DNA from: Prorocentrum cordatum
Lineage: Eukaryota > Sar > Dinophyceae > Prorocentrales > Prorocentraceae
NCBI GenBank assembly: GCA_963575745.1
Contig: CAUYUJ010003003.1
Span: forward strand, 535,541-595,313
Length of the DNA: 59,773 bases
Direction: 5' to 3'
Every line of letters begins with the position of its first letter. Positions within the stretch are counted from its first letter, which is position 1. The translations under genes and the position numbers were made by a program. The notes beneath the pieces were generated by a model. It saw only the letters and a program-made list of their open reading frames with translations, made no database searches and was not told where the DNA came from. This document shows, piece after piece, positions 29,880 through 41,197 of the stretch.

Positions 29880-30830
29880 CAGACGCCACCGGCGCGAAAC
29901 ATGACGTCAATTGCGCCCTCCCCCCCTGGATGACGGACGGCCGTCATCGGTCCGGAAAAAAAAACAGGCTCATAATGCTGAGGGGACCCTTGTGGGTCCG
30001 CACCAATGGTCGTTCCAGCAAAGGTACTGTTTACGCGTAGCCGACCCGAAGCCAAGAACACGCGCTGGTCCTGTTTCCAGGTGCAGGGTCTGTCGCTATG
30101 ACTGATGCAACGCAGGAACAGAAACTTCGGAGGGTCAGCAGAAGTTTCTTGGATCGGCGATGGACCCCCCTGCATGGAGCGCAAAGCGCGCTTTCTCCAC
30201 CTCTTTCCCCTTCCGCTCCTCCTGCCCTTCGCCCACCTCGCCACCTCCATCCTCTCCTCGTTCCACTCCTCCCCCGCTTCGCCATCTTCTCCCCTGCTCC
30301 TCCGCCAAACCACCCGACCTCGGCTTGCCCCTTCCCCTCCTGCTCCTCACCTTCCCCTTCTCCCCACCTCTCTAGAACCTCTTTGACCTCAATTGAACCC
30401 AATATAATCCGCCTCAACCACGTGCAGCCCCCTAAAATCGGCACCAACACATTACACGCTTCCCTTCCTGTACCTCCCCTCTGTCTGGCAAAACCACGTA
30501 TACAACAAACACAAACTGTCGGAATTCCAGCCCGGTCCTATGCGCAAGCGGGATGGAAAGAGATGGCCAGGAGGGCTCGGAGCAAGCCGAAGTATGCTAC
30601 GATGATGCGGATGATGACCAACTAGCAACTGATGTTTGGACGCAGGCGCGAGCAAACAACTGCTCTGCATGCTGAGTCAGCAAGCGTCCGCATGCGCGAA
30701 TGCAGACGTGGACGCTCACCCTTGCACTCTCAACACATCAGCAGCAACGCAGCCCCTCACACTCATCATAATGCTGCTGTTGCATCAACAAATCAGCAGC
30801 AACGCAGCCCCTCACACCAACACAAATGCA
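29880..30830. other. No gene recognised
   Basis: 29880-29975 shares inverted similarity with 27196-27275 (TTTTTCCGG, GTCATCGG and CGCGC-GG blocks). 30730-30830 has a tandem duplication of a CAGCAGCAACGCAGCCCCTC segment. Confidence 0.45.
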
Positions 30831-30842
30831 GAACACTATACG

Positions 30843-30949
30843 TAGAGAGACAAAGAGGGAGAGAGAAACAAACAAACGAGAGAGAGAGAGAGAGAGAGAT
30901 ACATCGAGAGAGAGAGAGAGAGACATCGAGAGAGAGAGAGAGAGAAAAC

Positions 30950-30975
<26 letters not shown>
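30843..30975. repeat. GA dinucleotide microsatellite
   Basis: GAGA units with ACATC interruptions at regular distance. Confidence 0.9.
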
Positions 30976-30980
<5 letters not shown>

Positions 30981-31069
30981 CACAAAAAAAAGGCCCCGCC
31001 GAGGCGACTCTCCGAACTCGGTGGTGCCATCTAGCCTCCCGGGGATGCTCGGCGCAAGACGCTCCGCGG

Positions 31070-31485
31070 CAGTGGCGCGCCTTCCGCTCCATGGCATCGG
31101 ATCGCACGCGAACAGTATACTCAGCAGTCGCAGCAGGGCAACAGAATCAACGGACGCGTCGACGACACATTCCCGCACAACAACAATTCCAACCTTCACA
31201 ATTCTTACTCAGTCTTCTTCCAAACGTACGAACCGTGATTAGGCTTCAGAACAAACCCCCAACAGGGGGTAACACAATTGTTGTTTTCGTTCGGCGACCT
31301 TATTCAAGGACTGATGTTCCCTCAACAGGGGGTGACTGAATTTTCAGCAATTGCGTGTCTTCCGCTCCATTGCATCGGATCGAACGTGAACAGCATAATC
31401 AACAGCCGCAGCAGAGATAGAATCAACGGACCCGTCGACAACACATTCCCGCGCAGCAACAGTTCCAACCTTCACAACTCCCCCC
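31070..31485. repeat. Direct duplication, about 278-bp period
   Basis: A segment of about 120 bp starting CTTCCGCTCCATGGCATCGG (31081) recurs at 31359 with about 85 percent identity by eye, through TCCAACCTTCACAA. Between them, CCCAACAGGGGGT (near 31258) and CCTCAACAGGGGGT (near 31320) are also duplicated. Confidence 0.75.
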
Positions 31486-31828
31486 GTTTGCATGTGCCCC
31501 CGTCTCGAGGATCTCAGCAGGATCCTGCTCCACCTCGCTCGAGCTCCGGGGTCCCCCCCTGGGGCAGGGTAGGAGTGGAGCCGTGGCATGATCGGCTCGG
31601 GACACTTTCCAGGCCTTCCAGAGCATCTGCCGGGATCGGCGCCGGGGGCGCTAACGAGCAAGAGGGGTGATCAGTGGATGTCAGGGTGGCCTATATCTGG
31701 CCTGACCTGGCTTCTGTGCGGGTTCCACATGCCCGGATTTGCTCGAGGGGATTACGATTCCGTACTAAATGTGATCTGCCCGATTGGCGGAGTTATCTGA
31801 CTCCGCGAAGCCACTTGGTGAATCTGTA

Positions 31829-32006
31829 CTCCAGATTTCGTAATAAAAGGGAGGGGGTCTGGACCCTCCAAGACAATCCATTTCAGACCTCCCCCGTGGG
31901 AGAACCCTCCAAAACATCGTCCCCAGACCCCCCAGGCCCTCCAAGATAGCCTGGAAGAGACCCCCCCCGAAATGAGACCCCCCTCCCTTTATTACGAAAT
32001 CTGGAG
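31829..32006. mobile_element. TA-flanked MITE, family E copy 3
   Basis: A 178-bp element in the opposite internal orientation to copies 1 and 2. Ends CTCCAGATTTCGTAATAAAA and its inverse, TA on both sides (31827-31828, 32007-32008). Confidence 0.85.
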
Positions 32007-32184
32007 TAACCCTCTTGCCAGCCAAGTTCGGTCAAACATAACCCACCGTGGCATCCAGCAGTACCCGCGCTATCCCCCCCTTGCGTGGCAGAACCCACGC
32101 GGGACCCAGAGAACTCCCAGAGCATCTGCGGGCCTCCCACACGGCATCAGCGTAGGTGGGGTCGGGGGATCAGGCCGCACCGTT

Positions 32185-32290
32185 TACGTATCGCCGATGC
32201 ATCGGCGATGCCTCGGCACCGCCGGCGTGGGGGAACATCGGGCTCCATAGATTGAGCCGCATCGCCGAGGCAGTGCTGATGCGGCGCGAC
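32185..32290. repeat. GATGCATCGGCGATGC palindromes (family K copy 2)
   Basis: Dyads CGCCGATGCATCGGCG around GGGCTCCATAGATTGAGCCG. Confidence 0.6.
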
Positions 32291-32309
32291 CCTTCGACCC
32301 CACCTACTT

Positions 32310-32494
32310 TTAAGTCGGGCCTGTCCCCCCACAGGAGGATTTCCGACGAAAAATAAAAACAAAATACCCCAAAAAGATCAAAAACTACTCAAAAAATAAT
32401 CACTGGACTATTGTTGCATTATTTGTTTTCACTATTTGGGAGATTTTTCATTTTTCGTCGAAAATCCCCCCGTAGGGGGACAGGCCCGACTTAA
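32310..32494. mobile_element. Foldback MITE, family A copy 3
   Basis: A 185-bp element, TTAAGTCGGGCCTGTCCCCC to GGGGGACAGGCCCGACTTAA. The inverted repeat extends about 45 bp including GATTTTCGACGAAAA. The middle is A/T-rich (AAAATACCCCAAAAAGATC). The most symmetrical copy. Confidence 0.9.
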
Positions 32495-32814
32495 ACCTAC
32501 TTCAACCCCCTGTGGGCAGCTAGATTCCAGGGCCGCTGGCGGCACGCGTTTCTGGCGCCCGTGCGGGGACATGCGAGCGACGATCAAAAACTGCTCTTGC
32601 GCGAGATGGCGCAGCGACCCTGAAGGCGGCTTGCGCGGGCCGCCGGCGCGGCACGCCACATTGGAGGCGAAGGCGCCTACGCGCGAGCTTACGGGGGCAG
32701 CTTGCGCGCCAATGTCGGCAATCACGACCCCGTCTTTTGGCGTCGCTCGTGTGACATCCGAGGGATCCAGCAACACATCGCAAATCGTGCTGCACGAAAT
32801 TAAAGGGGCCCTGG

Positions 32815-33005
32815 GACACACAACAAACATAGACACTAATAACCAGGATTCCCCTACATGTTCACATTTTTTCAGGGTTTTCGTCTTCCCCCCCACTTCC
32901 AACATTTTCCCCCTTTTCCTGGGAGTCGACGATTCATGGTGTCCGTATGTTTTCTCTCCTCCTGGGAGAGACGGACAGAAAGAGAGAGAGAGTTCCAGGC
33001 CCGGC
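32815..33005. repeat. Repeat family M copy 2
   Basis: Contains GGGACACACAACAAACATAG and CTCCTCCTGGGAGAGACGGA; homologous to 39750-39935 in the same orientation. 32495-32814 and 33006-33290 have no recognised gene. Confidence 0.6.
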
Positions 33006-33290
33006 AGGGCCGTGGCACCTCGGTGCTGGACTCGCCCCCTGACCCCAGGTCGGGCGTTGGCGGAGCTGGGTTTCTGGGAACGTGGATTGGTGATCTGTAC
33101 CGGGGGCGCCCCCCCGCCCCCTTTTTTCCACTGACCGGAACCGCCGTCACCCGAAGAAACACCAGCTATACCAAACCTGGTGTGGTGATTCTGGCCAATT
33201 CAAGGTCGTTAAAGGCTTAACGACTTCTGCCGTCCTTCGACTCGCGCTGGAGCGGCAGCGAAGTGCTCGAACTTTCCCTGGAGATCTCTG

Positions 33291-33370
33291 GATTTACCTG
33301 GATTTACCCAGATTTATCTAGATTTACCTGGATTTACCTCGATTTATCTGCATTTACCTGGGTTTATCTG
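33291..33370. repeat. 10-bp tandem repeat, eight units
   Basis: Eight consecutive 10-bp units of GATTTACCTG with one or two changes each. 33371-33930 has no recognised gene. Confidence 0.9.
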
Positions 33371-33929
33371 GCTCGATTCTCACAAGTCGATTGGCGAAAA
33401 GTCGACAAGCCCTAAGGGACAAGGGGCCCCAGGGCCCTAGCACTAACCGGGTCCCCTTGCCCGGGGGCCCTGGCCATACCCCACCAGGGCCACAGCCCCC
33501 TCGTGCGGGAGGACCTCGGGCCTCCGGGGCCGGCAGCCGCGCCGCGGGCGCCCGCGTGCCGGACTCGGGCCGCCTCTGGCCCACGAGGCCCCGGGAGGCT
33601 CCGTGTGGCCTGCTTGCGCCAGGCGGGCGCGTGGGGTCGCCGTGCGTGCGATGTGTACAGGGCAGTTTATAATACACAATATTTAAAAAAAAAAACATCC
33701 GATTTTTAATACATGATTGATTATTGGATACATGTAGGCATGAACTCATCGTTGTTTTTAGTACTGAGTCCCTGCATGCTTAATACATGATCCGCACGCG
33801 GAGCATTATTAAGTATCCCGACAAAGCAACCTAACAGCGCTGTGTAGGAGCATATCTGGAAGCATTCCCCTTAAGACTCATCATTCTACTGATCTCGCAG
33901 TCGTAGTCGCATTCGCGATGACAGTCGCA

Positions 33930-35190
33930 GTGGCCTGCATCAGCCTCAGCCTCAGCCTCAGCCTGCCTCAGCCTCAGCCTCAGCCTCAACCTCAGCCTCA
34001 GCCTGCTTCAGCCTCAGCCTCAGTATGCCTGCAGCCTCGGCCTCAGCCTCAGCCTGCCTCAGCCTGAGCCTGCCTCAGCCTCAGCCTCAGCCTGCATCAG
34101 CCTCAGCCTGCCTCAGCCTCAGCCTCAGCCTGCCTCAGCCTCAGCCTCAGCCTGCTTCAGCCTCAGCCTCAGTCTGCCTTCAGCCTCGGCCTCAGCCTCA
34201 GCCTCAGCCAGCCTCAGCCTCAGCCTGCCTCAGCCTCAGCCTCAGCCTCCTCAGCCTCAGCCTCAGCCTCAGCCTCAGCCTCAGTCTGCCTTCAGCCTCA
34301 GCCTCAGCCTCAGCCTCAGCCTCAGCCTCAGCCTCAGCCTGCCTCAGCCAGCCTGCCTCAGCCTCAGCCTCAGCCTGCCTCAGCCTCAGCCTCAGCCTGC
34401 TTCAGCCTCAGCCTCTGCCTTCAGCCTCGGCCTCAGCCTCAGCCTGCCTCAGCCTCAGCCTGCATCAGCCTCAGCCTCAGCCTCAGCCTGCCTCAGCCAG
34501 CCTGCCTCAGCCTCAGCCTCAGCCTGCCTCAGCCTCAGCCTCAGCCTCAGCCTCAGCCTCAGCCTCAGCCTGCCCTCAGCCTCAGCCTCAGCCTGCCTCA
34601 GCCAGCCTCAGCCTCAGCCTCAGCCTCAGCCTCAGCCTCAGCCTGCAGCCTCAGCCTCAGCCTCAGCCTCAGCCTCAGCCCTCAGCCTCAGCCTCAGCCT
34701 CAGCCTCAGCAGCATCAGCCTCAGCCTCAGCCTCAGCCTCAGCCTCAGCCTCAGCCTCAGCCTCAGCCTCAGCCTCAGCAGCCTCAGCCTGCCTCAGCCT
34801 CAGCCTCAGCCTCAGCCTGCCTCAGCCTCAGCCTCAGCCTCAGCCTCAGCCTCAGCCTCAGCCTCAGCCTCAGCCTCAGCCTCAGCCTCAGCCTCAGCCT
34901 CAGCCTCAGCCTCAGCCTCAGGCCTCAGTCTGCCTCAGCCTCAGCCTCCTTCAGCCTCAGCCTTAGTCTGCTTCAGCCTCGGCCTCAGCCTGCCTCAGCC
35001 TCAGCTTGCATCAGCCTCAGCCTCAGCGTCAGCCTGCCTCAGCATCAGCCTGCCTCAGCCTCAGCGTCAGCCTGCCTCAGCATCAGCCTCAGCCTCAGCC
35101 TCAGCCTCAGCCTGCATCAGCCGCAGCCTCTGTCTGCCTTCAGCCTCGGCCTCAGCCTCAGCCTGCCTCAGCCTCAGCCTGCCTCAGCAT
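33930..35190. repeat. CAGCCT hexanucleotide minisatellite
   Basis: About 1.25 kb of CAGCCT units with CAGCCTGC variants, giving a long Ala/Ser/Leu or Pro/Gln frame on the plus strand. That is a repeat artefact rather than a protein. Confidence 0.95.
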
Positions 35191-35316
35191 TCAAAATGTG
35201 GCCCGGGAATGAAATTCTGGGGACTCGAAGACCACGAAGTGGCCTACAGTTGGCTCCGAGCATTCAAAATCATGCCCAGGAATGGAGTTCTGGGACCTCG
35301 GAGACCACGAAGTGTG
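35189..35316. repeat. Tandem duplication, 70-bp period
   Basis: CATTCAAAATGTGGCCCGGG... and CATTCAAAATCATGCCCAGG... are two related units of about 57 bp ending GACCACGAAGTG. 35317-36047 has no recognised gene. Confidence 0.75.
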
Positions 35317-36047
35317 CAAATGTTTGCTTAAAACGACTTCCGCGGCTTCTCCCTGGCACCCGCCCAGACCCCCCTGGGAAGTCAAGATGCTCTCTTTTGA
35401 CACTACTAGAAACCTAGCAGTCTTCGCTGTTAGGTAAAAACGGCACTGTACTTGGCACGCAGCGTGCTGATGCTGTTGAGAATGCCTGAACGAGCTCAGG
35501 GTGGTCGTTTTGGGCATGGTCGTTCTGGGTTGGTCGCCAGGCCTAAACGAGTCCAGGGCGGTGGCGCCTGCAAGCGAACCGAGGGGCAACCCAAAGAGGA
35601 TGGGAGGTGAGGATGGGAGGAGGCGAGGAGGGAAGCGGCAGGCGAGCGGGGAGGGGGACTGCGCCCCCGGGGAAACCTTGGAGCGTGCACCCTGACAGGC
35701 GAGGCCTGCGTGCAACCACGATGCGGTCGGCTGGAGGAGAAACTCATGGCAGTGAGAAAGCCGAAATGAAAGTCAGGTATCAGGCTTCGCCCCGAGGAAT
35801 CCCACCCAGGACATCAGCCGTTGCGATCTTCGCTCGATGCAAGGCCCCCGAAGCCCCGACCCTTCCCCCAGGGCCGGCTTCTCGCCCCGGAGCCTTTTTT
35901 TTCCGAGGGTCCGACGGCCGTGGGGCCCCGGCGCGGGCCCCCAGAGGCCAGCAAGAACAACGGACAGCCCGTCGTGCCGTTGTCCACACCTCGGTGGCCT
36001 CTGTATACCTCTCATGATGTGCGGCTCCCCCCCTGAGATCCGACGCA

Positions 36048-36210
36048 CAGTCGGGGCACTGAGGAAGAAAACCTTTCCGTTGGGGAGGGGCTCCGTGTTT
36101 CTCAAGTGTTTCACAGCTTGCCTCAGGTGCTTGTGTGATTCGACGGGGAACTGAAGGTTAACCCATGGAAAAAAAGGGGCCTCGTTCCTTATGTTGGGTT
36201 CCTTAAGTCA
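36048..36210. mobile_element. MITE family C copy 4 (one end lost)
   Basis: Reverse orientation: CAGTCGGGGCACTGAGGAAG at the left and a GGCCTCGTTCCTTATG block near 36180. The right end stops matching after TTCCTTAAGTCA, so the terminal CGCCCCGACTG is missing or badly decayed. Confidence 0.75.
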
Positions 36211-36514
36211 CTCTTTGGACTCGACGCCCTCACCGCCTGAAGTGCAACGGGCTGTGTGGCAGGCGGCACAGCTCGCTCCAGCAGGGCGACCTGCGGGGCA
36301 ACCCTCCGCCCGAGTAGGCAGAGATGCGCCAGGCACCCGCAAGGCAACCCTGCAGATGTACAAGCAGCGCAGACCGCCCACTCGCCTGCGCACCGTTTCC
36401 TGCCATCCTCGAGCCCGCTCGATCTGTGAGGGCCCACCGGGGGCCCGACGGCGGGCCAAGGGTGCACGGCAGAGCATCGCGACGCCAGGACCTCCAGAGG
36501 GCACCCCGCCTTCG

Positions 36515-36665
36515 CGCGTCGCGCTGATGCGCGAAGCGCGAAGTGCGCATCACGTCGCGCCCTCGCGCCGCCCCCCCAGGGGAGAGGAGGAGGAAGAGGA
36601 GGGATCGGAGCCGAGCCGCGAAGCGCGAGGCGCGAATAACTTCGCGCCCTCGAGGGCGCCCTTGA
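36515..36665. repeat. CGCGAAGCGCGAA repeat (family J copy 1)
   Basis: Two CGCGAAGCGCGA-like blocks flank a GCCCTCGCGCCGCC...GGGGAGAGG segment and end in TCGAGGGCGCCCTTG. Matches 58220-58370. Confidence 0.7.
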
Positions 36666-36705
36666 TCTCAGGGTACGCTGGACGTCCGAGCGCAATCCCA
36701 CCAGC

Positions 36706-36907
36706 CCTCCGGGCGTCGGTGGTTTAGGGAGTTTCCTCTTCCACCCCTCCATTTTCCCCTTCGGGGAGGGGTTTACCCCTCCCCCTACCCCCTCCCCATG
36801 GACCTGGACAGGCGGTTCCGCGAGGTGTCGGAGCGTCCAGTACGGCCTCGGCGAGGAAGCAACAATCATTGGTTTTACGATGGTTGTGGCCCCATGTTGG
36901 CCTCCTG
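36706..36907. repeat. Head module G, copy 2
   Basis: CCCCTTCGGGGAGGGGTTTA, GGACCTGGAC and GAGCGTCCAGTACGGCCTC as in copy 1 at 2624-2817, again followed by a degenerate array. Confidence 0.65.
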
Positions 36908-36954
36908 GAGGGGTGTGGGGGCGTAATTAAGGAACCCCCCTTCGTTGACCGATA

Positions 36955-37378
36955 TCATCCAAGATGGCCCCAAGACAGCCCCTAAAGCTTCCAAGAACGC
37001 CCCGACAAGGCCCCCAAAGGAGCCCAGACGGGCCCAAGAAGCGCCCAGGAGGCCCCAAGAGGCCCCAGGATGGCCCCAAGATAGCCCCCAAATGGCTCTA
37101 AGAGACCCCCAAACAACCCCCAAGAGGACCCCAAGCGGCCTCCCCGAGGCACCCAAGACGCCCAAGAGTCCTCAGGACCGCCAAGAGACCCCCGAGACGT
37201 CTTAAGAGGCTTCACAACAACCACCCACGAGATATCCCAAGGGGCTCCGAGAAGCATTCAAGAGACCTCCAAGAGACCCGAAGAGGCTTCACGAGGATCC
37301 CCGAAGCCCCCAAGATCCCCCTCAGACGCTCCAAGAGGTTTCCAAAACAACCCCCAAGAGACATCCTAAGAGGATCAC
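36955..37378. repeat. Degenerate CCAAGAGGCCCC-type array
   Basis: Units such as CCAAGATGGCCCC and CCAAGAGACCCCC, following head module G. Confidence 0.8.
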
Positions 37379-37399
37379 ATGTCCGCCCTGTTTCCACCT

Positions 37400-37600
37400 C
37401 CTTGTCCTTCTTCTTCGTCTTCTCCTCCTCCTCCTCTCCTCCTCCTCCTCCTCCTCCTCCTCCTCCTCCTCCTCCTCCTCCTCCTCCTCCCCCATATCCG
37501 TCTCCTCATCATCCGAGAACCAGCACCTTCAGCAACAGCAGCAGCACTAGCAACAGCAACAGCAGCAGCAGCAGCAGCAATACCAGCAGGAGCAAGAGCA
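37400..37600. repeat. CTC tract and CAG run
   Basis: CTC units at about 37425-37492, and CAGCAG/CAACAG units at about 37528-37590. Confidence 0.9.
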
Positions 37601-37754
37601 CAAGCAATAACACTTGCAACCGTCGCCACAAAAGATCTCACAAAAGACCGTTGTTGCCCGCTCCGGTTCACTATGTGAGTCTCTTCTTCCCTTCTTCCGT
37701 CAGCTTTCCTTGGCATCGTTTCTGAATGGGCTGGATGGGCCAGTTCGCACAGGG

Positions 37755-38120
37755 GTCCTCCTCCTCCTCCTCCTCCTCCTCCTCCTCCGCCTCCTCCTCC
37801 CCCTCCTCCTCCTCCTCCTCCCCCTCCTCATCCTCCTCCTACCCTCCTTCGCCTTCCGGTTGCGCCGAATGACCACGCTCTGCCGCGGACTGCGCCTCGC
37901 CCCCGACCTGCCCCCTCAGCAGGATTAAGGGGGGCGGGATGCTCAGGTCCGGGCCCTCGCGCTGGCCAGACCCCCAGGCCCCCCCCCTGCCCTGGCACAT
38001 GCCTCGTCTGCATCTGTGTGGGAGCCTCTTTCCAGGCGGAGGAGAAGGAGGAGGAGGAGGAGGAGGAGGGAGGAGGGGAAGGAGGAGGAGGAGGAGGAGG
38101 AGGAGGAGGAGGAGGACGAG
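37755..38120. repeat. CTC then GGA tracts
   Basis: CTC at about 37757-37845 and GGA at about 38038-38118, in inverted orientation about 200 bp apart. Confidence 0.9.
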
Positions 38121-38299
38121 GAGGCGCGCGCCGCTGGCGACGCGCGCGCCGAGGGTGGCGCATGGGACGCGTGTGGGCGGGGCCCACGCCTGGTGAGCGA
38201 GCGCGTGCTGCCTCGCAGGGCGGGGGCCCGACGCGCGGCGACCAGGCCCTCGTCGTCGTTAATCGCCCCCACCTTCCCCCTAGCGATGCCTCCTCGTCT

Positions 38300-38935
38300 T
38301 ATTCCTCGTCCTCCTCCTCCTCGTCCTCCTCCTCCTCTTCCTCCTGTCCCTGCCCTCGTCGTCCTCCACCTCACCATCGACGCCCCACCTCCTCCCTCCT
38401 CCTCCTCCTCCTCCTCCTCCTCCTCCTCCTCCTCCTCCTCCTCCTCCTCCTCCTCCTCCTCCTCCTCCTCCCCCCGTCGGCCCATCTCCGATGCCTCAGT
38501 GGCCGATGCCGATGCTTCAGCGGCCGAGCGCTGCTTCCAAAACTGGCCGGCTCTCCCGTCGAGGCCCGTGCAAACTTCCTGGGCCGGCGCTGGGCCCCCC
38601 TGCCCTCCCTCGGCGCGCGGAGCGCGCCAGGGGGAGACCAGCGCCGACTCAAGAGAACCCTTGCGTGCCTCGGAGCTTCCCGCGCCGTGTCGAGGTTGTC
38701 TTCGTCCGTCATCCTCCCCGTCCTGCTCCTCCTCGTCCTCCTCCCTGTCCTCCCTGTCCTCCTCCCTGTCCTCCTCCCTGTCCTCCTCCCTGTCCTCCTC
38801 CTCCTCCTCCTCCTCCTCCTCCTCCTCCTCCTCCTTGTATCCCCCTCCTCCTCCTCCTCCTCGTCTTTCCTGTCCTCTTCGTCCTCCTCCTCGCCCTGCC
38901 CCACTCCCCCCTCGTTGAGGGCAACGACATGAAGG
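38300..38935. repeat. CTC tracts with CCCTGTCCTCCT units
   Basis: Pure CTC at about 38385-38472; CCCTGTCCTCCT variants and CTC at about 38715-38900. Between them 38473-38700 has GGCGCGCGGAGCGCGCC, a motif also near 23.41 kb. Confidence 0.9.
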
Positions 38936-39007
38936 GGGGGGGAGGGCCAGCCCAGGGATGAAAGCATGAACTGGAATCGACGATACAAGATCGCCGCTGG
39001 ACAAGCA

Positions 39008-39164
39008 TTAGGTCGGACATGTCCTCCTACAGGCGGATTTCGAAGAAACATGGAAACGTAGTCAAAACATGTCATAAATGGTCCTAAATACTCAAGCATC
39101 ATCTCCAGACAATGTTTTGTCCATGTGTGAAGTTCCCTCCTGCAGAGGGACATGCCCGACTTAA
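39008..39164. mobile_element. Foldback MITE, family A copy 4
   Basis: A 157-bp element, TTAGGTCGGACATGTCCTCC to GGGACATGCCCGACTTAA. Confidence 0.85.
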
Positions 39165-39284
39165 GACAAACATATTGGCCTGTGCAAGAGTGGAAAGCCA
39201 GGGCCCAGTCGGCGAGGAGTGTGCGATTCTGAGGCCGACGCTTCCCCTCGGTCCGCCCCCAGATGATCGATGTTTGTTGTTCTT

Positions 39285-39665
39285 CGGCGTTTCGACATTG
39301 GGCGGAAGGGGGGGGGAGGGGGGGGTCTGGCTCCAGACCTCTGCTTAGTGCGACTGCTTGCAAGAATGCTACCTCTGGGGGAGACTCCACCCGCTCGAAG
39401 CAGGCGCCCAGAAACAGCCAAGATCTACTCCAGGGGGAGGGGGGGAGGGAGAGGGGTACAGTCGGGGCGTTGACCTAAGGAACCCTATACAAGGAACGAG
39501 GCCCCTTTTTGCCACAAGTTAAACTTCGATTTACTACCGAAAACATAAGGAAAATCTGAGGCAAGCTGTGAAACACTTAAGGAACGCGGAGCCCCTCCCC
39601 AACCAAAAGGGTTCCTTCTTCAAGGCCCCGACTGTACGAGGGCCCGCGCCTATCGGCGAAGCAAT
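39285..39665. repeat. Repeat family L copy 2, split by a MITE
   Basis: The left part 39285-39456 matches 23035-23208. The right part from 39637 (CGAGGGCCCGCGCC) matches 23213 onward. The break is the family C copy 5 insertion. Confidence 0.7.
39459..39634. mobile_element. Mariner-like MITE, family C copy 5
   Basis: A 176-bp element, CAGTCGGGGC to GCCCCGACTG, with TA on both sides (39457-39458, 39635-39636). It is inserted in family L. Confidence 0.9.
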
Positions 39666-39749
39666 GAATGAAACAACGAACACCATGCCCCTGATCAGGA
39701 GTCGGCAGTCGGCCCTTGGATCTCTCCTAGAATCAATAGGCCCGAGGAC

Positions 39750-39935
39750 ACACACACACACATAGATACACGCAAATAAACAGATGCCCCATCTGTTCCC
39801 ATATGTTCTGGGGTGGTGTCTCCCCCCCCACTGCACATAGTTTCCCATCTGCTCCTGGGGAATCGCCGAACAATGGTGTCTGTGTGTGTTTTTCCCTCCC
39901 CTGCTTGGACCTCTCCTGGAAATGCGCTCTGGCAA
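39750..39935. repeat. Repeat family M copy 3
   Basis: Contains a CA run, GGTGTCTCCCCCCCCACTGC and GTGTGTGTTTTTCCCTCCCC; inverse of 25800-25990. 39936-40370 has no recognised gene. Confidence 0.65.
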
Positions 39936-40373
39936 GAACCCCGAGGCGGCGGCTCCCGCCGTGGCCTCGAGGGCGCCCCCCAGGACGATCCAACAACAAA
40001 AAAAACCTCGAGCCTCCGACCAGCCTCGCACGCATCCCTATCTCCAAGCTGGGCGAGCAAAAAGCGAGGACAATCTCAGGGATGGGCCCTCAAAAACTGG
40101 GGGAATCCTTGGGATCGGCATCGAGGCGAGGTGATGTCAAACATGGGGATAGGGATATGTCTCAAACTGGTGAGCCTCGATCCTCCGGGCGCGTGCAGAG
40201 ACCCAAGCCCAATCCTCGATCCTGGAACCTCTCAAACCCCTGCCTCGGGGCAGAACGACCCGAGTCACCAAACCGTGCTGCCACCACGAATCCCCGCCGG
40301 CTCACCACACGGTCTGGTCATCGCACCGCTCAGGGACCCCGACTGTCGTTGCCCCTGGCTGATCCGAGGAAGC

Positions 40374-40725
40374 TTAGGTCGGACCTGCCCCCCTACAGGC
40401 GAATCCTGGGCGAAACATTTACGACGCCCAAACAGTACCCCAAACTAGCCGAGCCAATACTCAGAAACTCGTCCCCAGACTATGGTTTGACTGGTCTTGA
40501 AGATTCCCCCCTGTACTGCAGGTCCGTGCCGTGTCGACCCTGGCGTTGGTTCCCGACACCGCGCTGGATCGTTCAACCTTGAACGATCGGCCGTCTCCGC
40601 AACGTCCGATCGTTCAACATCGACCGATTCTGGGCCGCCGTCGGCGTTCAACGCTGAACGCCGGCGGCGGGGTCGCCGCCGGTCGACACGACGCGAACCT
40701 ACCGTAGAGGGACACGCCCGATTGA
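40374..40725. mobile_element. Foldback MITE, family A copy 5 (interrupted)
   Basis: The left end TTAGGTCGGACCTGCCCCCC and the right end GAGGGACACGCCCGATTGAA are separated by an insertion at the CCTGTA of the right arm. Confidence 0.8.
40516..40703. mobile_element. Hairpin-rich element N nested in family A
   Basis: About 188 bp with GTA on both sides (40513-40515, 40704-40706). It has inverted GTGTCGACC / GGTCGACAC arms and very regular internal hairpins: GATCGTTCAA-CC-TTGAACGATC (40567-40588) and GGCGTTCA-ACGC-TGAACGCC (40643-40662). No reading frame. Confidence 0.75.
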
Positions 40726-40794
40726 AGAACATTCACGCTCTTCCGCATGCCCGCGCTGATTGCTCGGATGCGCCCCGGGCCCCTCTTCCTCCTT

Positions 40795-40908
40795 CTCTTC
40801 CTCCTCCTCCTCCTCCTCCTCCTCCTCCTCCTCCTCCTCCTCCTCCCTCCTCCTCCTCCTCCTCCTCCTCCTCCTCCTCCTCCTCCTACTACTACTACTA
40901 CTACTACG
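40795..40908. repeat. CTC/CTA tract
   Basis: CTC units followed by seven CTA units. It lies at the 3' side of the LINE and may be its 3' terminal repeat. Confidence 0.85.
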
Positions 40909-41197
40909 ACCCCACTCGCGCCACAAGTTCAATCTCTGCTCACCACTGGGCGCTGGGCAACTCTACACTACTAGAGCTAGGCTTTCCAGGAACGGTTCAG
41001 CTTCGCGGAAGGCCTCACAGAGGCCGAAAGCACACGAAGGCGGAACGCCGCCCGAAGGCGGGCAGGCCAGGCAAGGCAGGCAGACAGCTACCCACCCTGC
41101 CCACGCCCGCGGGGCCGAGTCCGCGTCGAAGCCGAGCCGTTCCCAGAAGACCCAGCCCCCCGCCCCCCGACGGCCCGCGCGGGCCGAGGCGTCGCGC

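Noticed and set aside
34025-34966. 313-codon Ala/Ser/Leu/Pro/Gln frame
   Set aside because: It is the CAGCCT minisatellite translated.
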